10,118 bases of DNA from Actinomycetota bacterium (GTDB taxonomy: Bacteria; Actinomycetota; UBA4738; HRBIN12), in NCBI GenBank assembly GCA_004366195.1, contig SIRV01000034.1, positions 1 to 10,118 of the forward strand, in the 5' to 3' direction. The position numbers and the translations under genes are program-made. Below the pieces are notes generated by a model. The model was not told the DNA's origin. It worked only from the letters and a program-made list of their open reading frames with translations, and searched no databases. Positions 1 to 5,469 of the stretch are shown here, one piece after another (the first letter of the stretch is position 1; each line of letters opens with the position of its first letter).

Positions 1-609
1 CTCGCGGCAGAGGGCCACGAGCTGCTCGCGCCGGCGGAGCGACATCGTCACGCCGGCGGGGTTGTGGAACGTGGGGACGGTGTAGACGAACTTGGGTCGC
101 TCGCCCCGGAGCAGAGCCTCCTCGAGCTGGTCGACGACCATGCCCTCCTCATCGAGCTCGATCTGGAGGAAGCGAGGCTCGTAGGCGCTGAACGCCGAGA
201 GGGCGCCGACGTAGGAGGGCGCCTCGACGGCGATCAGGTCCCCGGGGTCGATCAGGACCTTGCCGACGAGGTCGAGGGCCTGCTGCGCGCCGGTCGTGAC
301 GACGACGTCCTCGGGGTCGGCGACCAGGCCTTCCTCCGCCATCAGCATGACGAGGCGTTCCCGGAGCGCCGGCGGGCCTTGGCCCCCCCCGTACTGGAGG
401 GCCACGTCGGCGCGCTCCAGGAGCACCCCCTCGAGGAGCTCGAGGACCTGCTCGGGGGGGAGGGCACGGACGTAGGGCATGCCGCCGGCGAAGGACACGA
501 CCTCGGGCCTGGCGGCGACCGCGAAGAGCGCGCGGACCTCGGAGGCGGACATCCCGCCGGTCCGTCGAGCGTAGAGCTCCGCGTACGGGTCGACGTCGAA
601 GGAGGCCAT
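1..609 (-). CDS. PLP-dependent class I/II aminotransferase, LysN / 2-aminoadipate transaminase-like (N-terminal 203 codons; continues past left edge)
   Basis: This is the first half of a fold-type I aminotransferase that would move an amino group between an amino acid and a 2-oxo acid in the cytosol. The reading frame from the ATG at 609 stays open to base 1, giving 203 residues of about 400 expected. Family motifs appear in order: SFAGGMP near residue 39, LQYGGGQG, TTGAQQALDLVGKVL, EAPSYVGAL and TVPTFHNPAGVTMS. These resemble Thermus LysN and the many actinobacterial proteins annotated as 2-aminoadipate, valine or aromatic aminotransferases. The lysine that binds PLP lies outside the window, so the active site cannot be checked and the substrate is not predictable. 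The gene follows the F420-type oxidoreductase by 52 bases on the same strand. No Shine-Dalgarno precedes the ATG. A TAGGCT hexamer lies just upstream, which suggests a short or absent leader. Family assignment is firm; the specific reaction is not. Confidence 0.9.
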   Translation of the reverse strand, partial: MASFDVDPYAELYARRTGGMSASEVRALFAVAARPEVVSFAGGMPYVRALPPEQVLELLEGVLLERADVALQYGGGQGPPALRERLVMLMAEEGLVADPEDVVVTTGAQQALDLVGKVLIDPGDLIAVEAPSYVGALSAFSAYEPRFLQIELDEEGMVVDQLEEALLRGERPKFVYTVPTFHNPAGVTMSLRRREQLVALCRE

Positions 610-618
610 GGGGGTTCG

Positions 619-624
619 AGCCTA
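619..624 (-). promoter_or_regulatory. Candidate -10 element TAGGCT upstream of the aminotransferase
   Basis: The minus strand reads TAGGCT here, fitting the actinobacterial -10 pattern TANNNT, nine bases before the ATG at 609. Transcription would start within a few bases of the ATG, so the mRNA would be almost leaderless, which agrees with the missing Shine-Dalgarno. I see no recognisable -35. The same hexamer occurs at two other gene junctions in the window. Confidence 0.35.
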
Positions 625-661
625 GCACCACTCTCGGCCGGGGCCGGGCAGCGCCGGGGCT

Positions 662-1615
662 TCAGGCGAGGGCCGGCAGGATCTCGCGTGCGACGAGCTC
701 GAGGTGCTCGTCGTCCTCCACGAGCTCGTGGTTGAGGAACACGCGCTGCACGCCGACGGCCTCGTACTCGCGCAGGCGCTCGACGACCTGCTCGGGGGTG
801 CCGACGAAGTGGTCGCGGGAGATCTCCGCCAGGTACTCGTCGAAGGATCCGGCGGCGGGGTCCCTGCGGCGCGATCGCTCGACCCGGTCGCGCCACTCGT
901 CCTCGTCGCGTCCGACGTAGAACCACGTCATGAGCGACGTCGTGACCTCCGCGGGGTCGCGGCCGGCCTCGCGCAGGCCGGCGCGCACGCGCTCGAAGCG
1001 GGCCCGGACCTGCTCGGGCGTGCCGCCCACCGTGTTGAACTCGTCCGCGAAGCGGGCCACCAGGCGGCGCATGCGCGGGCCCACCACGCGGCCCCCGAGG
1101 ATCAGCGGCGGGTGCGGGCGCTGGACCGGCGCGTGGAGGAACCGGCAGTCCTCCAGCGAGTAGCGCGAGCCCCGGAAGGAGAACCGCTCCTCGGTGAGCA
1201 GCCCGTGGACGATCTCGACCTGCTCCTCGAGCAGGTCGAAGCGTTCGCGAGCGGAGGGGAAGGGGAAGCCGTAGGCGCGGTGCTCGTCCTCCCACCAGCC
1301 GGCCCCCATGCCGATCTCGACGCGGCCGCCGGAGATGTGGTCGACGGTCGTCGCGATCTTCGCGAGCAGGGATGGATGGCGGAAGGTGACGGGCGAGACG
1401 AGGGTCCCGAGGCGCAGGCGTCGGGTCCGCGCCGCGAGGCCGGCGAGGATCGCCCACGCGTCGTTCGAGCCGCGCTCGCGAACCCTCTGGACGGAGAGGT
1501 AGTGGTCGGACGTGAACAGGCCCTCGAAGCCGAGGCGCTCGGCGGCCTCGGCCACGGCCAGCCAACGGTCCCAGGTGACGTCCTCCTGACCTTCGAGCAT
1601 GAGGCAGAAGCGCAT
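662..1615 (-). CDS. LLM-class F420-dependent oxidoreductase (Rv1855c-like family)
   Basis: This is a 317-residue luciferase-like (TIM barrel) flavin/deazaflavin oxidoreductase of full family length. Motifs seen include SDHY (36-39), RHP (79-81), TVDHISGGR (90-98) and GAGWWEDEH (104-112), followed by a substrate-side stretch ending in DEFN near 191-194 and a C-terminal GTPEQV repeat of the barrel. The pattern matches the group typified by M. tuberculosis Rv1855c, whose members are predicted to use reduced coenzyme F420; the physiological substrate is unknown. No signal peptide or membrane segment is visible, so it should be cytosolic. The start is well supported: GGAGG (1622-1626 on the minus strand) lies six bases before the ATG. 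It is followed by the aminotransferase after 52 bases and is divergent from the small ORF at 1675. FMN use instead of F420 cannot be excluded from sequence alone. Confidence 0.9.
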   Translation of the reverse strand: MRFCLMLEGQEDVTWDRWLAVAEAAERLGFEGLFTSDHYLSVQRVRERGSNDAWAILAGLAARTRRLRLGTLVSPVTFRHPSLLAKIATTVDHISGGRVEIGMGAGWWEDEHRAYGFPFPSARERFDLLEEQVEIVHGLLTEERFSFRGSRYSLEDCRFLHAPVQRPHPPLILGGRVVGPRMRRLVARFADEFNTVGGTPEQVRARFERVRAGLREAGRDPAEVTTSLMTWFYVGRDEDEWRDRVERSRRRDPAAGSFDEYLAEISRDHFVGTPEQVVERLREYEAVGVQRVFLNHELVEDDEHLELVAREILPALA

Positions 1616-1674
1616 CGTCCTCCTCCCGGTCGGACCGACGGCGCGGCGGATGCCGCTCGTGCCATCATCCTGCC

Positions 1675-1776
1675 ATGGAGCGGGTGCGCGCGGTCGAGGT
1701 GCGCCGGGCCCTCGCAGCGCTTGGCCTCGGGGCCGCGCTGGGCCTGGTGCTGGCCGCCCTCGGGCGTCGTCGCTGA
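1675..1776 (+). CDS. Small hypothetical single-helix membrane protein (33 aa)
   Basis: An ATG-to-TGA frame of 33 codons fills the gap between the divergent oxidoreductase (starts 1615, minus) and the cwlM-like gene (stop at 1781, minus), ending four bases from the latter. The product has a basic N-terminus (MERVRAVEVRR), one hydrophobic stretch of roughly 18 residues rich in Ala, Leu and Gly (about 12-29), and a C-terminal GRRR. This is the look of a tiny single-pass inner-membrane protein. Most codons (about 28 of 32) end in G or C, as in real genes of this genome. No Shine-Dalgarno is present; a weak -10-like CATCAT ends six bases before the ATG, so a leaderless message is possible. I do not recognise the family and assign no function. 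It could be a chance ORF, but its fit in the gap argues for it. Confidence 0.45.
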   Translation: MERVRAVEVRRALAALGLGAALGLVLAALGRRR

Positions 1777-1780
1777 GGCG

Positions 1781-2752
1781 TCAGGCCGAGCCGGAGAGGA
1801 AGCGCTCGATCGCGTCGACGAGGGCCCCGGCCACCCGGGCGTCGGCGCCGAGGGCCCGGGGGAGCTCGACGATGACGGCCGGCATGCGGGTCTCGCGCAG
1901 GAGGGCGACGCCGAGCGGCCGCAGGCCGTCGTCGCGGACGCCGATCCGCGAGAGCTCGGCGAGGACCAGCTCCGCCAGGCGGCGTCCGGCGGGGGAGTGC
2001 GAGGTCGCCGTGCCCCAGTAGGCGCACGCGGCGCCCTCGCCGTCCGAGCCGCGGAGGCCGATGCACACGGTCGCCCCGACCGCGTTGGCCGTTCGGGCAC
2101 GGAGGGCCGGCTCGTCCTCCGGCCCGTGGAGGAGCGCCGGCTCGGCGCCGCGCTCCCGCAGCGTCGTCGCGACCGCCTCGGCGAGGCCGGACGGCGGGGG
2201 CGGGTCTCCGCCGGGATCGATGGCCACGAGGGAGCCCGCGAGCCGCCGCTCCATCGTGCGGACGGACTCCCGCTCGCGGACCACCGCGGCCCCGGGACCG
2301 GCGAGGGACGGACGCATCCGCTGCAGCGCGCGGACGGTGTCGAGCCCGACGATGCCGTCGGGCGTCGCCCCCACGTTCCGCTGGAACTCCATCACCGCGT
2401 GCATCGTCCGGTGGCCGAAGATGCCGTCCTCCTTGCCGGCGACGAACCCGAGGGCGTTCAGCATGCGCTGGAGCTCGCGGACGTCGTCGCCACGGAAGGC
2501 TGGTGAGCGCAGGTACAGCGTGCGGTCGCCGAGCCGGTACCCGGCCTCGACCAGCTGGCCCCAGGTGTCCGGCCCGACCACGCCGTCCTCGTCGAGCCGG
2601 CGCGAGCGCTGGAACTCGCGGACGGCCCGCTCCGTGGTGGGGCCGAAGCGGCCGTCGAGCTCGGCGGGGTCGATGCGGTAACCGAGCTCCACGAGCCGGT
2701 GCTGGAGGTCGCGGACCGCCTCGCCGCGGTCGCCGGGTCGGATCGCGCGCAC
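1781..2752 (-). CDS. cwlM: CwlM-like protein: two peptidoglycan-binding domains plus degenerate (non-catalytic) amidase_3 domain
   Basis: The 323-residue product has two PG_binding_1 domains (about 3-70 and 86-146) and an amidase_3-like domain (about 172-321). It has no signal peptide or membrane segment, so it is predicted cytoplasmic. The domain order, the YRLG.RTLY linker, TANAVGA (221-227) and TRMPAV (288-293) match mycobacterial CwlM as I recall it. Amidase_3 zinc ligands are mostly gone: the DPGH histidine is Gly182 and the S-I-H histidine is Leu233; Glu192 and Glu296 remain. It should therefore be a pseudoenzyme. CwlM in mycobacteria is an essential PknB substrate that stimulates MurA; applying that role here is inference. 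The protein stops directly after the amidase domain, without the mycobacterial C-terminal phosphothreonine tail. It follows trxB and trxA as in M. tuberculosis. The GTG start at 2752 precedes the first repeat but has no clear ribosome binding site, so it is provisional. Confidence 0.8.
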   Translation of the reverse strand: MRAIRPGDRGEAVRDLQHRLVELGYRIDPAELDGRFGPTTERAVREFQRSRRLDEDGVVGPDTWGQLVEAGYRLGDRTLYLRSPAFRGDDVRELQRMLNALGFVAGKEDGIFGHRTMHAVMEFQRNVGATPDGIVGLDTVRALQRMRPSLAGPGAAVVRERESVRTMERRLAGSLVAIDPGGDPPPPSGLAEAVATTLRERGAEPALLHGPEDEPALRARTANAVGATVCIGLRGSDGEGAACAYWGTATSHSPAGRRLAELVLAELSRIGVRDDGLRPLGVALLRETRMPAVIVELPRALGADARVAGALVDAIERFLSGSA

Positions 2753-2799
2753 GGTGCGAGGTTGGCAGCGGGCGGGCCGACCGGCAACCGCCGGAGGGC

Positions 2800-3126
2800 C
2801 TACGGCAGGTGAGGCTCGATCTCGCGCAGGAGCGCGTCCTTGCCCCGCGCGCCCACGACGCGCGCCCGCTCCTCCCCGTTCACGAAGAGGACGAGGGTCG
2901 GGATGCTCATCACGCCGAACCGCTGGGTGAGCCCCGGGTTCTCGTCGATGTTCAGCTTGGCCACGGCCAGCTCCTCGCCCTTCTCGCGCGCGATCTCCTC
3001 CACCACCGGCGCGACCATGTGGCAGGGCACGCACCACTCGGCCCAGAAGTCGACGAGCACCGGGGTCGGGCTCTTCAGCACGCGCTGCTCGAAGTCGGCC
3101 TCGTTCACGTCTCCGATCATCCCCAT
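2800..3126 (-). CDS. trxA: Thioredoxin with WCVPC active site
   Basis: This is a 108-residue cytosolic thioredoxin that reduces protein disulfides and is itself recharged by thioredoxin reductase. Positions line up with the E. coli protein: W31-C32-V33-P34-C35, the buried Asp26, and cis-Pro76 in MSIPT (73-77). The active-site dipeptide is Val-Pro instead of the usual Gly-Pro, and the next residue is His36 instead of Lys or Arg. The start is set by a strong GGAGGG (3134-3139, minus strand) seven bases before the ATG at 3126; a second in-frame ATG at 3120 has a worse distance. It lies 93 bases downstream of trxB and 47 bases upstream of the cwlM-like gene, all on one strand, an arrangement known from mycobacteria (Rv3913-Rv3915). 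The family is certain; the effect of WCVPC on redox potential is not known from sequence. Confidence 0.95.
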   Translation of the reverse strand: MGMIGDVNEADFEQRVLKSPTPVLVDFWAEWCVPCHMVAPVVEEIAREKGEELAVAKLNIDENPGLTQRFGVMSIPTLVLFVNGEERARVVGARGKDALLREIEPHLP

Positions 3127-3204
3127 CCTCGTTCCCTCCATCTCCGGGGCCGCCCGAGCGGGCAGCCGGTCCGCCCCGGGGCCGCCCCACGGCGACCCGC
3201 ATCT

Positions 3205-3234
3205 CACGGCGCCGGGGGCTCAGCCCTCGCCGTG
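3205..3234 (-). other. Inverted repeat over the trxB stop codon
   Basis: Perfect 7-base arms (CACGGCG and CGCCGTG) enclose 16 bases holding a further GGGC-TCA-GCCC stem. The trxB stop codon (3220-3222) falls in the inner loop. There is no U-run after it, so it is a poor intrinsic terminator; it might instead protect or attenuate the transcript between trxB and trxA. Chance pairing is common at this GC content. Confidence 0.25.
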
Positions 3235-4152
3235 CTCCTCGAGGAAGCGCTCCGCGTCGATCGCGGCCTTGCAGCCCTGGCCGGCCGCGGTCACGGCCTG
3301 CCGGTAGATGCGGTCCGTGACGTCGCCGGCGGCGAAGACCCCCGGCACGCTCGTCGCGGTGCGGGGCTCCTGGACCTTGATGTAGCCGGCCTCGTCGAGC
3401 TCGAGCTGCCCCTGGAAGAGCTGGGTGTTGGGGTCGTGGCCGATCGCGACGAACACGCCGGCGATCGGCCGCTCCCAGGTCTCGCCGGTGCGGACGTCGC
3501 GGAGGCGCACCCCGGTCACCGCATCCTCGCCGAGGATCTCCTCGACCACCGCGTTCCACACCACGTCGATCTTCGGGTTGGCGAGCGCCCGCTCCTGCAT
3601 GATCCTCGAGGCGCGGAACGCGTCGCGCCGGTGCACGATCGTGACCTTGCTCGCGAACCGGGTGAGGAAGATCGCCTCCTCCATCGCGGTGTCGCCGCCG
3701 CCCACCACGATGAGCTCCCGATCGCGGAAGAAGAACCCGTCGCAGGTGGCGCAGGCCGAGACGCCCCGGCCCCGCAGGCGCTGCTCGCCGGGAACCCCGA
3801 GCCAGCGGGCGCTCGCGCCCGTCGCGATGATGAGCGTGCGGGTGCGCCAGGACTGCTCGCCCGCCCAGACGGTGAAAGGGCGGGCGGAGAGGTCCACGCG
3901 CGTGGCGCTCGTCGCGAGGATCTCGGCGTCGAAGCGCGCGGCCTGCTTCTCCATGGCGTCCATGAGCTCGGGGCCCATGATGCCGTCGGGGAAGCCGGGG
4001 TAGTTCTCGACCTCCGTCGTGAGCATGAGCTGCCCCCCGGCCTCCAGGCCCTTCAGCACGAGCGGGCGGAGCCCCGCCCGCCCGGCGTAGATGGCCGCCG
4101 TGTACCCGGCCGGGCCCGAGCCGAGGACCACCACCTTGCGTTCCGTCTCCAT
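3220..4152 (-). CDS. trxB: Thioredoxin-disulfide reductase (NADPH, FAD)
   Basis: This is a 310-residue low-molecular-weight thioredoxin reductase that passes electrons from NADPH through FAD and a CATC disulfide to thioredoxin in the cytosol. Visible motifs are the FAD-binding GSGPAG (11-16), the redox-active CATC (134-137) followed by DGFFF, the NADPH-binding GGGDTA (151-156), HRRDAFRAS (174-182) and the second FAD motif AAGDV (274-278). Length and order are those of the bacterial family, with no truncation. The ATG at 4152 places the FAD motif at the usual distance from the N-terminus; a GTG six bases upstream is possible. The ribosome binding site is weak (GGAC about nine bases upstream). 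It sits 52 bases after menE and precedes trxA and the cwlM-like gene on the same strand. trxA is its obvious partner. Confidence 0.96.
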   Translation of the reverse strand: METERKVVVLGSGPAGYTAAIYAGRAGLRPLVLKGLEAGGQLMLTTEVENYPGFPDGIMGPELMDAMEKQAARFDAEILATSATRVDLSARPFTVWAGEQSWRTRTLIIATGASARWLGVPGEQRLRGRGVSACATCDGFFFRDRELIVVGGGDTAMEEAIFLTRFASKVTIVHRRDAFRASRIMQERALANPKIDVVWNAVVEEILGEDAVTGVRLRDVRTGETWERPIAGVFVAIGHDPNTQLFQGQLELDEAGYIKVQEPRTATSVPGVFAAGDVTDRIYRQAVTAAGQGCKAAIDAERFLEEHGEG

Positions 4153-4167
4153 ATGCACCGTCCATGC

Positions 4168-4182
4168 GGGCCCCGCGGGCCC
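4168..4182 (-). other. GC hairpin in the trxB leader
   Basis: A perfect 6-base inverted repeat, GGGCCC-GCG-GGGCCC on the minus strand, lies 15 bases before the trxB ATG at 4152. It is immediately preceded by a purine run, GGGGGA. If transcription starts just upstream, this hairpin would sit in the 5' leader close to the ribosome binding region and could limit translation. Chance is a real alternative in such GC-rich DNA. Confidence 0.3.
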
Positions 4183-4190
4183 TCCCCCTG

Positions 4191-4207
4191 AGGATAACCG
4201 CAGCCTA
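4191..4207 (-). promoter_or_regulatory. Candidate -10 elements between menE and trxB
   Basis: The minus strand carries TAGGCT (4202-4207, using the TAG stop codon of menE) and TATCCT (4191-4196). Both fit TANNNT. Either could start a transcript for trxB-trxA-cwlM independent of menE, with a leader of roughly 30 to 45 bases. No clear -35 is visible, so this is a weak call. Confidence 0.3.
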
Positions 4208-5437
4208 TTCCGCGTCCCGCACGCCCGCCTGGCGCTCCTCCGCACCGAGCGCGGACCGACGGATCTTCCCCGAGCGGGTGCGGGGGAGCCTTCGGACCAG
4301 GACGAGCTCCCGGGGCGCCTTGAAGCGGGCGAGGCGCTCGGCGGCGGCCTCGCGGAGCTCCGCCAGGGTCGGAGGCTCGGCCGGGTCGGCCGGCACGACG
4401 AAGGCCACGACGCGCTCGCCCCACTCCGGGTCCGGCCGCCCCCCGACCGCGACCTCCGCCACCTTCGGGTGGGCCGCAAGGACGGCCTCGACCTCCTGGG
4501 GCCAGACGCGCTCGCCGCCCGTGGTGACGGCCTCGTCCAGGCGGCCGACGACGCGGAGGCGGCCGAGCCCGTCGAGCTCGCCGGCGTCCCCGGTGATGAG
4601 CCATCCGTCGGGGGTGAGGGCCGCGGCGGTGCCCTCGGGGTCGCCGCGGTAGCCCCGCATCAGCGTCGGCCCGCGCAGCCGGATGCCGCCGTCGGCGCCG
4701 ATCCGGACCTCCACGCCGGGGAGCGGGACCCCCTCGTACACGACGCCGCCGCAGGACTCGGTGAGCCCGTAGGTCTCGACGATGCGGGCGCCGGCGGCCT
4801 CGGCGCGGGCGCGGAGCTCGGCGGGGAGGTGGGCGCCACCGACGAGGATCGCTCGGAACCCGGACAGATCGGCTCCGGCGTCGAGCAGGCGTCGGAGCAT
4901 CGTCGGCACGACGGCGGTGAAGCGGACCTCGCGCTCGCGGGCGAAGGCCGCCGGCTCGAACCGCTCGTGGACCGCCACCGGCGCGCCGAGGAGCGCCCCG
5001 CGGAGGAGCACGAGGAGGCCCCCGACGTGGGCCGGGGGGAGGCAGCAGAGCCAGGCGTCCCCCGGCCGCGCCTCCAGGACGCGGGCGGAGGCGGCCACGG
5101 CGGCCTCGATGGCCGCGTGGTCGAAGGCGGCGAGCTTCGGTTCGCCGGCCGTCCCGGAGGTCGCGACGACGAGGACCACCTCCGGCTCCGCCGGAAGGCC
5201 GCCGGCGAGCCGCGACGCCCCGTCCGGGTCGAGCAGCACCGTCGGGCGGGCGCGCTCGAGGAGCGCGGTGCGCTCGGGAAGGGGCAAGCGCGTGTCGACG
5301 GGGAGCAGGGCCGCGTCCGCGCCCCAGATCTCGCGGACGAGGTCGAGCCAGACGGGTCCCGGGGGCAGGGCGACGGCCACGAGGTCGCCGGGTCGGAGGC
5401 CGAGCGGGCGTCTCACCTGCGATAGGCTAGCCCACAT
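4205..5437 (-). CDS. menE: o-Succinylbenzoate--CoA ligase (MenE), short form
   Basis: This is a 410-residue adenylate-forming enzyme that activates o-succinylbenzoate to its CoA thioester for MenB. ANL-superfamily motifs occur in order: TSGTAGEPK (93-101), ETYGLTE (221-227), TGD (282-284), the hinge GRLDE (298-302) with GGERVWP (307-313), and the catalytic lysine in SGKIRR (Lys391). The divergent menB-menA-menD genes fix the role as MenE rather than a generic acyl-CoA synthetase. The protein starts at the region usually reading PGD-VA, so it lacks about 40 N-terminal residues found in E. coli MenE; shorter MenE proteins also occur in actinobacteria. The start is uncertain: the ATG at 5437 is the most upstream, but it lies before a candidate minus-strand -10. 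A GTG at 5416 would give 403 residues and a leaderless mRNA. Confidence 0.88.
   Translation of the reverse strand: MWASLSQVRRPLGLRPGDLVAVALPPGPVWLDLVREIWGADAALLPVDTRLPLPERTALLERARPTVLLDPDGASRLAGGLPAEPEVVLVVATSGTAGEPKLAAFDHAAIEAAVAASARVLEARPGDAWLCCLPPAHVGGLLVLLRGALLGAPVAVHERFEPAAFAREREVRFTAVVPTMLRRLLDAGADLSGFRAILVGGAHLPAELRARAEAAGARIVETYGLTESCGGVVYEGVPLPGVEVRIGADGGIRLRGPTLMRGYRGDPEGTAAALTPDGWLITGDAGELDGLGRLRVVGRLDEAVTTGGERVWPQEVEAVLAAHPKVAEVAVGGRPDPEWGERVVAFVVPADPAEPPTLAELREAAAERLARFKAPRELVLVRRLPRTRSGKIRRSALGAEERQAGVRDAE
5423..5432. promoter_or_regulatory. Palindromic candidate -10 shared by divergent menE and menB
   Basis: Bases 5425-5432 form the perfect palindrome GGCTAGCC. With the flanking TA, the plus strand reads TAGGCT (5423-5428) toward menB, and the minus strand reads TAGCCT (5424-5429) toward menE. 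Both fit TANNNT. Plus-strand transcription from here would give menB a leader of about 35 bases that includes its GGAG. Minus-strand transcription would begin close to the GTG at 5416 of menE. No -35 is evident on either strand. The site could alternatively be an operator half-site pair. Confidence 0.4.
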
Positions 5438-5456
5438 CGTTCGAGTCGACGCTCTC

Positions 5457-5460
5457 GGAG
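5457..5460 (+). promoter_or_regulatory. Ribosome binding site of menB (decides start)
   Basis: GGAG here is nine bases before the ATG at 5470 but only three before the in-frame ATG at 5464. The spacing favours 5470 as the menB start. Confidence 0.5.
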
Positions 5461-5469
5461 TGGATGCTC

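Noticed and set aside
1616..1674. A sigma-70 type promoter for the oxidoreductase with a clear -35 and -10
   Set aside because: Only a CAGGAT and a distant TCGACC can be found on the minus strand, with about 19 bases between them. The match is too weak to annotate.
704..2506. A 600-codon plus-strand frame opposite the oxidoreductase and the cwlM-like gene
   Set aside because: It has no recognisable domain and is composed of Arg/Gly/Ala/Asp-rich low-complexity sequence. It is the antisense shadow of well-supported minus-strand genes.
2781..2794. Small hairpin (5-base stem, 4-base loop) between trxA and the cwlM-like gene as a terminator
   Set aside because: It is short and lacks a U-run on either strand, and the genes appear to form one unit, so a terminator call is not supported.
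1781..4165. A 794-codon minus-strand frame that would fuse the cwlM-like region to upstream sequence
   Set aside because: Upstream of about 2752 it reads trxA and trxB in the wrong frame. Only the C-terminal 323 residues carry domains, so it is not a real fusion protein.
2503..4191. A 562-codon plus-strand frame opposite trxA and trxB
   Set aside because: It lies antisense to two genes with complete motif sets, has biased composition, and shows no ribosome binding site worth noting.
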